Shown: piece by piece, positions 37,338 to 48,142 of the stretch
Position numbering within the stretch: the stretch's first letter is position 1
Layout: each line of letters begins with the position of its first letter
Source of the DNA: Bombella favorum
GTDB lineage: Bacteria > Pseudomonadota > Alphaproteobacteria > Acetobacterales > Acetobacteraceae
Assembly: GCF_014048475.1 (NCBI RefSeq)
Contig: NZ_NWUS01000001.1
Location: 992,001-1,056,000 of the forward strand
Direction of reading: 5' to 3'
Length of the DNA: 64,000 nucleotides
The notes under the pieces: generated by a model
Seen by the model: the letters and a program-made list of their open reading frames with translations, nothing else
Told to the model about the DNA's origin: nothing
Databases searched by the model: none
Position numbers and translations under genes: made by a program

Positions 37338-38549
37338 TCATCCTGCCGGGATTGTCACGACGGCCCCGCCACTATGGCTGGTTGCCGCAAGATTACTCAG
37401 TACCTGAACCATGGTAAAAGCTTCCTTGCTGCGGAAGTCCGTATCGGAAATCCAGTACCAGCATTTCTTGTAGAAGACAGAAACATAACTACCATCTGGC
37501 GCACTCGCACCAGAGTGAATGGCTACCTCTGGTCGGCTCTCGATACCGACCTGCCCAATGGTTGGCAGTGTCCGACCAGAACGGACATCCCTCTCCGGTA
37601 CATCCATTTCATAGGAAAGCTGAGTCAACATCGCCAACATGGAACGAGTGAGAATAGCAACCTGCCCCTGTTTCTTAGGGTAAGGCCCATAAACAATCTC
37701 TGCCTCTGTCGCATTGGGGTCCAGATGCAGGAGGCGGCGCACCTCCCCCTGAATGGCCTGAAGATTACTATCGGCCGTCGTCGTCAACACAAGATAGATA
37801 TGTTCACCGGAGCTCCCTCCAGAACCATTTCCATTCGCACCGCCCCCAGAATTGCCACTGCCCTGACCATTACTACCGCTGCCCGATTTGCCCCCTCTGC
37901 CTGAAGCGGATGGATCGTCCGTAGAAATACGAACCGTCATCGCCCCGGCAAGCTGGAGCTGACGGAGGTCATGCAGCAAAAGGTAGAAGCGTACAGACCC
38001 GCCCCCAAAAGGCCCCACCCCCCGCACATTAGAAAGGCCATCAATGGACTGAGCCGTTAGTCGCAACAGGGTATCAATGGCCATGCCACCCAAGCTGAGC
38101 GGCATAATGGCCGTAGGAGAAATGGGGCGCACCACATTTTCCGCATATTGCTCGCCTGTCATCGGCTGGTAAGTGATGGTCGGGTTCTCCGCCTGCGACA
38201 CTGTACCGCTACCAAAGAGATAATTGCTTACGGCAGATGCTGGATAGCCATAATACCCACCCGAAAAACTACGAGAGACATTATAACCAGCAATGACCTG
38301 CGTCGTGTCCAAAAAGGCCGGTGGCTCACCATAACGCAGGCGCACAATATTTAGCAGCATCTCACGCTTCTGCACTTCCCCCAACGCCCGAGAATAGGCG
38401 AGCTGGTCGTTCTGGAGATGCTCCGGCCCTATGGGCTGACACCCTCCCAGCAGCAGAAAACTACCAGACAACAAAACAAAAGCCGGAAGCCGGAACAGGG
38501 AAAAAAGACAGGACAGAAGACGGGCTCCCACGAAAAAAGCCGGTTGCAA
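37338..38549 (-). CDS. Putative outer-membrane lipoprotein, unknown
   Basis: A 403-residue protein. A hydrophobic N-terminal stretch (about 10-36) ends in LLLGGCQ, a good lipobox, with lipid attachment at the Cys near 37. The mature part has conserved-looking blocks MLLNIVRLRYGEPPAFLDTT (about 64-83) and VFYKKCWYWISDTDF (about 358-372), with a Gly/Ser/Asn low-complexity insert (about 210-247). I do not recall a function. Asp/Thr-rich middle segments give no enzyme motif. A surface lipoprotein is inferred. Confidence 0.65.
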   Translation of the reverse strand: MQPAFFVGARLLSCLFSLFRLPAFVLLSGSFLLLGGCQPIGPEHLQNDQLAYSRALGEVQKREMLLNIVRLRYGEPPAFLDTTQVIAGYNVSRSFSGGYYGYPASAVSNYLFGSGTVSQAENPTITYQPMTGEQYAENVVRPISPTAIMPLSLGGMAIDTLLRLTAQSIDGLSNVRGVGPFGGGSVRFYLLLHDLRQLQLAGAMTVRISTDDPSASGRGGKSGSGSNGQGSGNSGGGANGNGSGGSSGEHIYLVLTTTADSNLQAIQGEVRRLLHLDPNATEAEIVYGPYPKKQGQVAILTRSMLAMLTQLSYEMDVPERDVRSGRTLPTIGQVGIESRPEVAIHSGASAPDGSYVSVFYKKCWYWISDTDFRSKEAFTMVQVLSNLAATSHSGGAVVTIPAG

Positions 38550-38645
38550 AATGATGGAAAGACCTTACCTCAAAAAGGATGTCCTGACCAAAAATAAACT
38601 CCTCTATGGTACGGGCAAAAATTAGTAAATCTTTTCCCCTATTCC

Positions 38646-38674
38646 CTTGAAACCGTAAGTTCCTCTCCCCAAAT
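38646..38674 (+). promoter_or_regulatory. Sigma-32-like heat-shock promoter of dnaK
   Basis: CTTGAAA at 38646-38652 (preceded by CC) and CCCCAAAT at 38667-38674 with a 14-base spacer match the heat-shock sigma-32 pattern (CCCTTGAA, then about 13-15 bases, then CCCCAT). A leader of about 110 bases to the dnaK ATG would follow. Activity is inferred. Confidence 0.55.
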
Positions 38675-38790
38675 CGGGGAACAAGGGGCACAGCATACCC
38701 TGCTCCCCAAACATGATAACGTCACACATAGGGTTTCCCTACGATGCCTTGAGGGGGTCGTGAGAAACCGCTGAAAAGGGACAGATATCC

Positions 38791-40692
38791 ATGGGTAAGA
38801 TTATCGGTATTGACCTCGGGACGACCAACTCCTGCGTTGCAGTCCGCGAAGGCAACGAAAACAAGGTCATCGAGAACAGCGAAGGTGCCCGTACCACGCC
38901 GTCCGTTGTCGCCTTTACAGAAAGCGGTGAGCGTCTGGTCGGTCAGGCTGCTAAGCGTCAGGCCGTCACCAACCCCACAAACACGCTCTATGCCGTCAAG
39001 CGTCTGATCGGCCGTCGTTATGACGACCCGACCGTCGCCAAGGACCAGAAGACCGTCCCCTACGAAATCGTGAAGGGCGATAACGGCGACGCTTGGGTGC
39101 GTGCTCGTGGCGAGAACTACGCTCCGTCCCAGATCTCTGCCTTCGTGCTGGGCAAGATGAAGGAGACGGCAGAGGCCTATCTGGGCGAGAAAGTGACCGA
39201 AGCCGTCATCACCGTTCCGGCCTACTTCAACGATGCACAGCGTCAGGCAACCCGTGATGCCGGCCGCATTGCTGGTCTGGACGTCAAGCGCATCATCAAC
39301 GAGCCGACCGCCGCTGCACTCGCCTACGGGCTGGAGAAAGGTGATTCCGGCAACGTGGCCGTGTATGACCTTGGTGGTGGTACGTTCGACATCTCCATCC
39401 TCGAGATCTCCGATGGCGTGATCGAAGTGAAGTCCACCAACGGTGACACCTTCCTCGGTGGTGAAGATTTCGACAACAAGCTGATCGACTATCTGGCTGA
39501 TGAGTTCAAGCGTGAGCAGGGCCTGGACCTGCGCACGGACAAGATGGCTCTCCAGCGTCTGAAGGAAGCCGCCGAGAAGGCTAAGATTGAGCTCTCCTCC
39601 GCTAAGGAAACAGAAGTTAACCTGCCCTTTATCACGGCAGATGCCTCCGGTCCGAAGCATCTGGTCGTCAAGGTGACCCGTGCGAAGCTGGAAAGCCTCG
39701 TGGAAGACCTCATCAAGCGGTCTCTGGAACCTTGCCGCAAGGCCCTGAAGGATGCTGAGCTGACACCAGCCGACATCAAGGAAGTCATCCTTGTTGGTGG
39801 TCAGACCCGTATGCCGAAGGTTGTGGAAAGCGTGAAGGAGTTCTTCGGCAAGGAACCCGCCCGCAACGTGAACCCGGATGAAGTGGTCGCCATCGGTGCT
39901 GCCGTGCAGGGTGGTGTGCTTCAGGGTGACGTGAAGGACGTGCTGCTGCTGGACGTGACCCCGCTTTCCCTCGGTATCGAGACGCTGGGCGGTGTCTTCA
40001 CACGTCTGATCGACCGTAACACGACGATCCCGACCAAGAAGAGCCAGACCTTCTCCACAGCTGAAGACAACCAGCCTGCCGTGACCATCAAGGTCTTCCA
40101 GGGTGAGCGTGAGATGGCTGCGGACAACAAGCTGCTCGGCAACTTCGACCTGACAGGCATTGCTCCGGCTCCCCGTGGCGTGCCGCAGATTGAAGTGACC
40201 TTCGACATCGATGCCAACGGTATCGTGAACGTCTCCGCCAAGGACAAGGCTACCGGCAAGGAGCAGAACATCTCCATCAAAAGCGATGGCGGTCTCTCCG
40301 ATGCGGACATTGATCGCATGGTCAAGGAAGCTGAAGAAAACGCTTCTGCCGATAAGGCCCGTCGCGAGCTGGTAGACCTGCGCAACAACACCGAAGCCAT
40401 GATTCATCAGACGGAGAAGACCCTCTCCGAGAATGGTGACAAGGTTCCGGCCGCTGATAAGACCGAAGCCGAAGACGCCATCAAGAAGGCCCGTGAAGCT
40501 CTGGGTGGTGAGGATGCCGAAGCCATCAAGAGTGCCAGCGAGCATCTAACACAGGTTGCCATGAAGGTCGGTCAGGCTGTCCATCAGGGTGGCGGTGCCG
40601 CTGCTGGTGAAGAGCATCAGGCCGGTGGTAAGGCTGACGAAGATGTCGTCGACGCCGAGTTTGAAGAGGTTGACGACAAGAAGAAGAAATAA
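38791..40692 (+). CDS. dnaK: Chaperone DnaK (Hsp70)
   Basis: A 633-residue Hsp70. The nucleotide-binding domain starts [16 protein letters not shown], with [17 protein letters not shown] and the LVGGQTRMP motif. The substrate-binding domain begins near 390, and the acidic tail ends [13 protein letters not shown]. It folds and disaggregates proteins with DnaJ and GrpE; grpE is not next to it. A ribosome site AAAAGGGA precedes the ATG. Codon use is strongly biased, as expected for a highly expressed gene. A likely terminator separates it from dnaJ. Confidence 0.98.
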   Translation: MGKIIGIDLGTTNSCVAVREGNENKVIENSEGARTTPSVVAFTESGERLVGQAAKRQAVTNPTNTLYAVKRLIGRRYDDPTVAKDQKTVPYEIVKGDNGDAWVRARGENYAPSQISAFVLGKMKETAEAYLGEKVTEAVITVPAYFNDAQRQATRDAGRIAGLDVKRIINEPTAAALAYGLEKGDSGNVAVYDLGGGTFDISILEISDGVIEVKSTNGDTFLGGEDFDNKLIDYLADEFKREQGLDLRTDKMALQRLKEAAEKAKIELSSAKETEVNLPFITADASGPKHLVVKVTRAKLESLVEDLIKRSLEPCRKALKDAELTPADIKEVILVGGQTRMPKVVESVKEFFGKEPARNVNPDEVVAIGAAVQGGVLQGDVKDVLLLDVTPLSLGIETLGGVFTRLIDRNTTIPTKKSQTFSTAEDNQPAVTIKVFQGEREMAADNKLLGNFDLTGIAPAPRGVPQIEVTFDIDANGIVNVSAKDKATGKEQNISIKSDGGLSDADIDRMVKEAEENASADKARRELVDLRNNTEAMIHQTEKTLSENGDKVPAADKTEAEDAIKKAREALGGEDAEAIKSASEHLTQVAMKVGQAVHQGGGAAAGEEHQAGGKADEDVVDAEFEEVDDKKKK

Positions 40693-40710
40693 TCGCTAAA
40701 AGGAATGGGG

Positions 40711-40740
40711 TCCGGCATCTCTATGCCGGGCTCTTTTTCT
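40711..40740 (+). terminator. Likely terminator after dnaK
   Basis: CCGGCAT at 40712-40718 pairs with ATGCCGG at 40723-40729 around CTCT, and a CTCTTTTTCTT tract follows. It may attenuate transcription into dnaJ. Confidence 0.65.
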
Positions 40741-40868
40741 TGCGATTGGCGCCTGTTTTCCCCCTCCTCTGGGGATACTGGCGCCCTTTTTACATTGAGG
40801 GCCCTATATCTGCCTACTGGCAGGTCACACCCCGCACGCCTTGTCCGGGTGTCCGCTCTCCTGCGTGA

Positions 40869-42023
<1,155 letters not shown>

Positions 42024-42035
42024 AGGACACCAGAG

Positions 42036-42788
42036 ATGAGCAGCACCTCTCCCCGTATCGGCATTGCAGGCATCACGGGCCGCCTCGGCCATCTCTGCGC
42101 CGAGGAAGCCGGACCTCTTCTGGTCGGGGGGCTATCCCGCACAGCCGACCCGGCCCGCAACATCGTTACAGATGCGGCCGAGCTAGCGGGCACATGTGAT
42201 GTCATCATTGATGTCAGCCATGCCAGCCTTGTTCCTGCCCACGCCAAAGCCTTCGCAAAAGCAGGGTGCGCATGGGTATTGGGGACAACAGGGCTGGACA
42301 GCACCGCCCAGCAGGCCGTGCAGGACGCTGCCGCACAAGTCGCCGTACTACAGGCGGCTAATTTCTCCCCAGCCCTGACGATGCTGCTCTCTCTGGCTCG
42401 TCAGCTTGGTGCTGCCCTGCCAGATTACGACGCCGAAATTCTGGAGGTCCATCACCGCCAGAAGCTAGATGCTCCTTCTGGCACCGCTCTAGCCATTGGG
42501 CGGGCTGTTGCCGCTGGGCGGGATGATGAGTTCGAAGCCGTCAAACGGCTGGACCAAAACGGAAAGCGACCTGACGGAGCCATCGGCTTTGCCTCCCTAC
42601 GTGGGGGGCAGGTCGTAGGCGAGCATGATCTGCGCTTCTTTGCGGCTGATGAAGAGATATCTCTCTCTCACCGGGCGCTAGATCGCCGGGTCTTTGCTCG
42701 TGGAGCTCTGAAGGCCGCTCTCTGGCTGGCCGATGCCCACCGCACACCCGGTCTTTATGGCATGCAGGATGTACTCAATACACCCTGA
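42036..42788 (+). CDS. dapB: 4-hydroxy-tetrahydrodipicolinate reductase
   Basis: A 250-residue NAD(P)H-dependent enzyme of lysine and diaminopimelate synthesis. The Rossmann motif is IGIAGITGRLG (about 7-17); TTGLD and the substrate motif EVHHRQKLDAPSGTAL are present (about 141-156). Slightly shorter than E. coli DapB. It follows dnaJ closely, an arrangement I recall in some alphaproteobacteria. A hairpin follows the stop. Confidence 0.93.
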   Translation: MSSTSPRIGIAGITGRLGHLCAEEAGPLLVGGLSRTADPARNIVTDAAELAGTCDVIIDVSHASLVPAHAKAFAKAGCAWVLGTTGLDSTAQQAVQDAAAQVAVLQAANFSPALTMLLSLARQLGAALPDYDAEILEVHHRQKLDAPSGTALAIGRAVAAGRDDEFEAVKRLDQNGKRPDGAIGFASLRGGQVVGEHDLRFFAADEEISLSHRALDRRVFARGALKAALWLADAHRTPGLYGMQDVLNTP

Positions 42789-42800
42789 GCCATCTTACAG

Positions 42801-42833
42801 CAGGCGAGCGCATCTAGATCATGCTCTCGCCTG
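42801..42833 (+). terminator. Hairpin after dapB
   Basis: CAGGCGAG at 42801-42808 pairs with CTCGCCTG at 42826-42833, with further pairing inside (GCAT with ATGC). No T tract follows directly. It may end the dnaJ-dapB transcript. The rest of the gap to 43000 is strongly AT-rich and shows nothing else. Confidence 0.4.
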
Positions 42834-43000
42834 TCACTGGAACAAATAGTACGGTCAATTTCCTCTTAAATTGAAGCTCAATTTTTCATAGAGGGATGCG
42901 GCATAATAAATAATAATTTGATAATATTTATATATGAACAATTATATAATTTAATAATTCCGTTCATGCTAGCAAAATTACTTACGAAGTTTAACGGATA

Positions 43001-44128
43001 TTACATTTTATCAACCAGATACAAATTTTCTGTCACATATCTTTCTCTATCAGAAAGGTTACGGCACCCTCGGAATGTATTATACCGTTTATCCATAATG
43101 CTTACGTCACCCAGTGAAGACAGCTCCGACATGAAACGATCCTGTTTTATGAATCCTTCCGAATTATAGGAAATAAGCACAAAATCAGCCTTCACCTTTT
43201 CAATGGCATCAAACAGGCTCTTTTCTGCATAACGTTCCTTGTTATAGGAAGAACGGTTCCATGATTTGGGAATGCCGGAAACTCTACTGATATCGTGTGG
43301 TTCTTTATAGTCACAGAGAAGATTCAGCATGAAATAGTTCGACCCGTAAGGGTGCTGATTATAAGGTGGGTCGAAATAAGCAATGTCTACCTTTTCCAAC
43401 CCATCCACGATGTCATTTGCATCTGATTTATAGACAAAAGGCTCACAATTAAAATTACTCAGAACAGGTTCAACCACTTCGATATTCCGCATGATCCGAG
43501 AAAGAGCATTGCGTGAATTACCGCCAAACTGCCCTACCCCATCCCGATTCTTGTAAAACCCCTTAAAAACCCCGGACGTATTTGTATGCACCGAGGCCTG
43601 AGCAATGACAGGTGCCAAGATATAAGGTCTCAGATGATCAGGCGTCTGGGTTAATGCTCGACAGAAACTATCCAGAAATATGGCATTGCGCCTCGTATAG
43701 AAGGCCCGTTCCCCATATTTGATATTATTGTCATCCCGGGGAGCATATAAAGCAGCAATGAACCCCGGAGAAAAAGCTTCTTCAATAGCCGCTCTGACCC
43801 GCTTTATCTCATGGTTTAATTCACGAAAATTGATATCAGCCCTATTAGTCTGATAACAACTATTCGTTACAAAACTATAGTCTTCAAGATCATTGCAATG
43901 GATAGACCGAGCATGGCGCCTAGCCATACGGGCCACAACGCCCGTGCCAGAAAACAAGTCTAAAAAATCGATGCGTTCCTTCCCCAGCCTTGCCTTCACG
44001 TCAACAATGGCTGCTTCAATAAACCCCAGAAGCGCCCGCTTGTTTCCCAGATAGGTAATCAGCTGAGTTTTGAGAAAATCCGCTTCTTCCTGGAGAGGGC
44101 TTCCCTGCCCTCCCATACATTCGGCCAT
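43001..44128 (-). CDS. Adenine-specific DNA methyltransferase (D12-class)
   Basis: A 375-residue N6-adenine methyltransferase. Near the N terminus, TQLITYLGNKRALLGFIEA and FLDLFSGTGVVARMA form the AdoMet pocket (motif I, FxGxG type). The catalytic motif DPPY is in IAYFDPPYNQHPYGSNYFM (about 255-273). It resembles the methyltransferase partners of FokI-like type II systems. No restriction endonuclease, specificity subunit or vsr gene lies nearby, so it appears to be an orphan. Codon use and base composition are AT-rich relative to neighbours, and AT-rich DNA lies after its 3' end, suggesting acquisition. The target site is unknown. Confidence 0.85.
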   Translation of the reverse strand: MAECMGGQGSPLQEEADFLKTQLITYLGNKRALLGFIEAAIVDVKARLGKERIDFLDLFSGTGVVARMARRHARSIHCNDLEDYSFVTNSCYQTNRADINFRELNHEIKRVRAAIEEAFSPGFIAALYAPRDDNNIKYGERAFYTRRNAIFLDSFCRALTQTPDHLRPYILAPVIAQASVHTNTSGVFKGFYKNRDGVGQFGGNSRNALSRIMRNIEVVEPVLSNFNCEPFVYKSDANDIVDGLEKVDIAYFDPPYNQHPYGSNYFMLNLLCDYKEPHDISRVSGIPKSWNRSSYNKERYAEKSLFDAIEKVKADFVLISYNSEGFIKQDRFMSELSSLGDVSIMDKRYNTFRGCRNLSDRERYVTENLYLVDKM

Positions 44129-44364
44129 CTAAAAACACACCCTCCATATCCGTAGCCTTCCCCCATACAACACATTACAAACAATGCTAACTCTGGATGT
44201 TTTCAGCCATTCATTGCTCCCACCCAACCCAGCCATCTGGTAACCTGCTCTTGACCTCGAGGGTATTTTCAGCCAAGCGGTAAGACTCTTAATTCCTGTC
44301 ACTTGTGCCTTTCGGGGGGCAGGGGCAGCCTCTTTTCACCACTCATTCCCTGCGAGGTCCCTGA

Positions 44365-45549
44365 GTGCGCAATCACGGCGATTTTCTCTTTACGTCTGAA
44401 TCCGTTTCCGAAGGTCATCCTGACAAGGTGGCAGACCGTATCTCCGATACCGTCCTGGACGCCTATCTTGAAGCCGACCCAGAAGCCCGTGTAGCCTGTG
44501 AAACGCTGGTTACCACCAATCGGGTCATTCTCGCTGGTGAGGTCCGTGGCCCCAAGGCCGTGGAAGACACCCTGATTGACCGTGCCCGTCAGGCCATCAA
44601 GGACATTGGCTACGACCAGGAAGGCTTCTCCTGGAAGAAGGCTGAAATCACCTCCTTCCTCCATGCCCAGTCCGCCGATATTGCTGTCGGTGTGGACAGT
44701 GCCGGCGATAAGGATGAAGGCGCAGGCGACCAGGGTATCATGTTCGGTTTTGCTACACGTGAAACCGAAGAGCTCATGCCCGCTCCCCTCTTCTACGCTC
44801 AGAGCATTCTGGAGCGCATCCGTGACTACCGTAAGCAGGGCGATGCCCGTGGCGTTGGGCTGCTGCCGGATGCTAAGAGCCAGGTCACACTGCGCTATGT
44901 GGATGGCAAGCCGATTGGAGCAACCTCCATCGTTGTCTCCACCCAGCATGCCGAAGGTATGCGGCAGAATACCATCCGTGAAATGGTGCGTGAGACCGTG
45001 CGTGAGGTCCTGCCAGAGGGCTGGATGTGCCCAGAGCATGAATTCTACGTCAACCCGACTGGCAACTTCGTCATCGGCGGGCCGGATGGTGACGCCGGTC
45101 TGACAGGTCGTAAGATCATCGTGGACACTTACGGTGGTGCTGCTCCTCATGGTGGTGGTGCTTTCTCCGGTAAAGACCCAACCAAAGTGGATCGTTCCGC
45201 TGCTTATGCCGCACGCTACCTTGCCAAGAACGTGGTAGCCGCTGGTCTGGCAGACCGCTGCACCATCCAGCTCAGCTACGCCATCGGCGTATCCCGCCCG
45301 CTGTCCGTCTATGTCGATCTGGATGGCTCCGGCAAGGATGTGGATGAAGTCCGCCTCGGTTCCCTGCTGAACGAGATGGTCGATCTCTCCCCTCGTGGCA
45401 TCCGTGAGCGCCTGCGCCTGAACCGCCCGATCTACACCAAGACGTCCGCCTACGGGCATTTTGGCCGTATTCCGGACCCGGCTCTGGACAACTTCACATG
45501 GGAGAACACCGACCTGGCCGAGCAGCTTAAGAGCGCGCTCAACCGCTAA
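44365..45549 (+). CDS. metK: S-adenosylmethionine synthetase
   Basis: A 394-residue enzyme making AdoMet from methionine and ATP. It starts with GTG 44365, preceded by GCGAGG. The signatures [20 protein letters not shown] and [12 protein letters not shown] (about 115-126) are intact, as is [19 protein letters not shown]. Length is normal. The 236-bp gap before it (44129-44364) holds no riboswitch I can recognise. Codon use is biased, as for high expression. Confidence 0.96.
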   Translation: MRNHGDFLFTSESVSEGHPDKVADRISDTVLDAYLEADPEARVACETLVTTNRVILAGEVRGPKAVEDTLIDRARQAIKDIGYDQEGFSWKKAEITSFLHAQSADIAVGVDSAGDKDEGAGDQGIMFGFATRETEELMPAPLFYAQSILERIRDYRKQGDARGVGLLPDAKSQVTLRYVDGKPIGATSIVVSTQHAEGMRQNTIREMVRETVREVLPEGWMCPEHEFYVNPTGNFVIGGPDGDAGLTGRKIIVDTYGGAAPHGGGAFSGKDPTKVDRSAAYAARYLAKNVVAAGLADRCTIQLSYAIGVSRPLSVYVDLDGSGKDVDEVRLGSLLNEMVDLSPRGIRERLRLNRPIYTKTSAYGHFGRIPDPALDNFTWENTDLAEQLKSALNR

Positions 45550-45564
45550 GTCCTTCTCCGTGGA

Positions 45565-45592
45565 GGGGGGGGGGAGTTCTACCCCCTCCCAC
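45565..45592. repeat. Poly-G tract in a hairpin
   Basis: A run of ten G at 45565-45574 is followed by a short loop and CCCCCTCCCAC, so the region around 45560-45592 can form a hairpin. It lies between metK and trmB. Long G runs are prone to slipped-strand length change. Confidence 0.5.
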
Positions 45593-45596
45593 CTGT

Positions 45597-45645
45597 AAGC
45601 CCCTTCCCTGCCCGCATGATCATGCGCCAAGGGCGGGGCTTTTTG
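45597..45645 (+). terminator. Intrinsic terminator after metK
   Basis: AAGCCCC at 45597-45603 pairs with GGGGCTT at 45635-45641, with inner pairing around the palindrome GCATGATCATGC, and a T tract follows. Confidence 0.7.
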
Positions 45646-45658
45646 CCATTTTCAGACT

Positions 45659-46366
45659 GTGTATCGACCATTGCCTGACGACATCAAACCCCAACCCGAA
45701 CGTCTCTATGGCCGCCAGCGTGGCCATCCTCTTCGCCCCCGCCAGCAGCGTCTTCTAGATGAAGCCTTGCCCCGTGTGCATTTCCGGAATATCGCCGAGC
45801 CGCTGAAAGGCTTTGGTAAGCCCGTTTCCAAACTATTTCTGGAAATCGGCTTCGGCGGTGGCGAGCATGCGTTCGATCAAGCCGCCCGGAACCCCGAGAC
45901 CGGCTATATCGCCGCTGAAGTGTTCGACAACGGCGTCTGCTCCCTCCTCTCCCGCATCATTCCAGAAGGTGAAGAAGCCACCGCCCTAGGGCCGGACAAT
46001 CTGCGCCTCTGGGCAGAAGATGGCCGCCAATTGCTGAAGGGCCTGCCTGATAGCTGCTTAGACCGGGCCTATCTTATGTTTCCAGACCCATGGCCAAAAG
46101 CCCGCCATGCCAAGCGGCGTTTCATCCACCCCGAAAATATCCGGCAAATGGCTCGACTCCTCAAACCCGGTGCCCATTGGCGTGTCGCCAGCGACCATCC
46201 TGTCTATCAAGAATGGGTAACAGAAGTGATGGGCCAGCAGGACCTCTTCGAGGCCCCAGCCCCCGCACTGGAGCGACCAGAAGGCTGGTCCCCCACCCGT
46301 TACGAGGCCAAGGCCTTCCGTGAAGGGCGACAGCCTTTTTACTGGACCTTCACACGGAAAGAGTGA
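45659..46366 (+). CDS. trmB: tRNA (guanine-N7-)-methyltransferase
   Basis: A 235-residue AdoMet-dependent enzyme that methylates G46 of tRNAs. The AdoMet motif is FLEIGFGGGEHAF (about 60-72), and the family motif MFPDPWPKARHAKRRF lies at about 139-154. The start is GTG 45659. It lies behind the metK terminator and may have its own promoter. Confidence 0.94.
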   Translation: MYRPLPDDIKPQPERLYGRQRGHPLRPRQQRLLDEALPRVHFRNIAEPLKGFGKPVSKLFLEIGFGGGEHAFDQAARNPETGYIAAEVFDNGVCSLLSRIIPEGEEATALGPDNLRLWAEDGRQLLKGLPDSCLDRAYLMFPDPWPKARHAKRRFIHPENIRQMARLLKPGAHWRVASDHPVYQEWVTEVMGQQDLFEAPAPALERPEGWSPTRYEAKAFREGRQPFYWTFTRKE

Positions 46367-46423
46367 GATACCTCACCCCCGTACACCCCTTCATGTTTCA
46401 GGTAACCCGCAGGAGAGTACCCC

Positions 46424-48073
46424 ATGACACAGCCACAGAGCGATAATTCCGCCATCGAACGGGAAGAAATGGCCTTTGATATCGTCATCGTGGGTGGGGG
46501 CCCTGCGGGCCTTACCGCTGCCATCCGACTGCGCCAGGAAAACCCGGAACTCTCCGTCTGCCTGCTGGAAAAAGGCAGTGAGGTTGGTGCTCATATCGTC
46601 TCCGGTGCCGTGCTGGAACCCACAACACTGGCCGAACTCTTCCCGGACTGGAAAGAACGGGGGGCACCGCTGGATACACCCGTCAGCGATGAAAAACTGC
46701 TCTTCCTGACCGAAAAATCCGCTCTCCCTGTTCCCGCTCTGCATCTGCTCATGCCGCAGATGGACAACCGGGGCAATTATGTCATTTCCCTCGGAGCCTT
46801 CTGCCGCTGGCTGGGCGAGCAGGCCGAAGCTCTGGGCGTGGAAATCTACCCCGGTTTCGCCGGGGCAGACCTGTTCATGGAAGGTGGCAAAGTCTGCGGT
46901 GTCATCACCGGTGACATGGGCGTGAACCGCAAAGGCGAGGAAAAGCCGGATTACATGCCGGGCATGATCCTGCGGGCAAAACAAACCATTCTGGCCGAAG
47001 GTGCACGAGGCTCCCTGAGCAAAAAGGCCATGGCAGCTTTTGACCTCCGCAAGGATGCCGACCCGCAAACATTCGGCCTTGGCATCAAGGAAGTCTGGGA
47101 AATCCCTGCAGAGAAGCACCGCCCCGGCTTCGTACAGCACAGCTTCGGCTGGCCGCTGGATACACAGACCTATGGCGGGGCCTTCCTCTATCATTTCGGC
47201 AAGAATCTCGTTTCATACGGCTTCATTACCGCTCTGGATTACCGCAATCCGTGGCTGTCCCCTTTTGAGGAAATGCAGCGCACCAAGCAACATCCAGCTT
47301 TCCGGGAGCATTTTGAAGGCGGACGACGTATCATTTACGGGGCACGGGCCATCTCCGAAGGTGGCGTACAGTCCCTTCCTCACCCCGTCTTCCCCGGTGG
47401 GGTCCTAACGGGTGACTGTGCTGGCTTCCTCAACATGCCCAAGATCAAGGGCATCCATACTTCCATGAAATCCGGCATTATCGCTGCCGAGGCCGTGGTA
47501 GACGCCATCCAGAACGGACAGAGTGAAGCGACCTCCTACATGGAACGCCTCAAAAATTCGTGGCTCTGGAAAGAACTGCACGCTGCACGCAACATCCGTC
47601 CTGCGTTCTCCCACTGGGGTATGCTGGGCGGTGCCCTCTACAGCGGGATCGACAGCATGATCTTTCGTGGAAAAGCCCCGTGGACACTGCGTCACCGCCA
47701 TGCCGACAACGAGACCCTGCTCCCCGCCGAGCAAGCCCCGAAGATCAACTACCCGAAGGCTGACGGCAAACTGACATTCAACCGGGCCGAGTCCGTCTTC
47801 CTCAGCAATCTCAGCCATGATGAAGACCAGCCCGTGCATCTGCAAGTGCAGGACATGGCCACGTGGAAGGCCACCAACCTCGCCCGCTTTGCCGCACCGG
47901 AGAGCCGCTACTGCCCTGCGGGTGTCTATGAAACCAGCGAAACGGAAGAACTGGTCATCAACGCCCAGAACTGCGTGCATTGCAAGAGTTGCGACATTAA
48001 AGACCCTACACAGAACATCAACTGGTGTACGCCAGAAGGCAGTAGCGGGCCCAACTATCCTTCCGGGATGTGA
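46424..48073 (+). CDS. Electron transfer flavoprotein-ubiquinone oxidoreductase
   Basis: A 549-residue membrane-associated flavoprotein passing electrons from reduced ETF to ubiquinone. The FAD dinucleotide motif is DIVIVGGGPAGLTAAIRL (about 19-36). The C-terminal 4Fe-4S site is visible as CPAGVYE, then CVHCKSCDIKDP. It opens a three-gene set with etfB and etfA downstream, giving the full ETF route to the quinone pool. Length fits the family. Confidence 0.95.
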   Translation: MTQPQSDNSAIEREEMAFDIVIVGGGPAGLTAAIRLRQENPELSVCLLEKGSEVGAHIVSGAVLEPTTLAELFPDWKERGAPLDTPVSDEKLLFLTEKSALPVPALHLLMPQMDNRGNYVISLGAFCRWLGEQAEALGVEIYPGFAGADLFMEGGKVCGVITGDMGVNRKGEEKPDYMPGMILRAKQTILAEGARGSLSKKAMAAFDLRKDADPQTFGLGIKEVWEIPAEKHRPGFVQHSFGWPLDTQTYGGAFLYHFGKNLVSYGFITALDYRNPWLSPFEEMQRTKQHPAFREHFEGGRRIIYGARAISEGGVQSLPHPVFPGGVLTGDCAGFLNMPKIKGIHTSMKSGIIAAEAVVDAIQNGQSEATSYMERLKNSWLWKELHAARNIRPAFSHWGMLGGALYSGIDSMIFRGKAPWTLRHRHADNETLLPAEQAPKINYPKADGKLTFNRAESVFLSNLSHDEDQPVHLQVQDMATWKATNLARFAAPESRYCPAGVYETSETEELVINAQNCVHCKSCDIKDPTQNINWCTPEGSSGPNYPSGM

Positions 48074-48142
48074 CTTTTGAAAGAAAAGCGGATAGTCTGA
48101 CTACAGTTTTACGTTGAGCTGCGACAGCAACGAAGGATGACC

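Noticed and set aside
38722-40545. A 607-codon open frame antisense to dnaK
   Set aside because: It mirrors a strongly codon-biased gene and has no family resemblance or ribosome site; such long antisense frames arise from codon bias.
44129-44364. Possible SAM riboswitch before metK
   Set aside because: I could not match the leader to the SAM-II, SAM-V or SAH consensus that I remember, so nothing is called.
44299-45630. A 443-codon open frame antisense to metK
   Set aside because: Same cause: the opposite strand encodes an intact, conserved AdoMet synthetase.
46391-47194. Antisense frame over the ETF-QO gene
   Set aside because: The plus-strand gene is certain from its FAD and 4Fe-4S motifs, and the antisense frame has no support.
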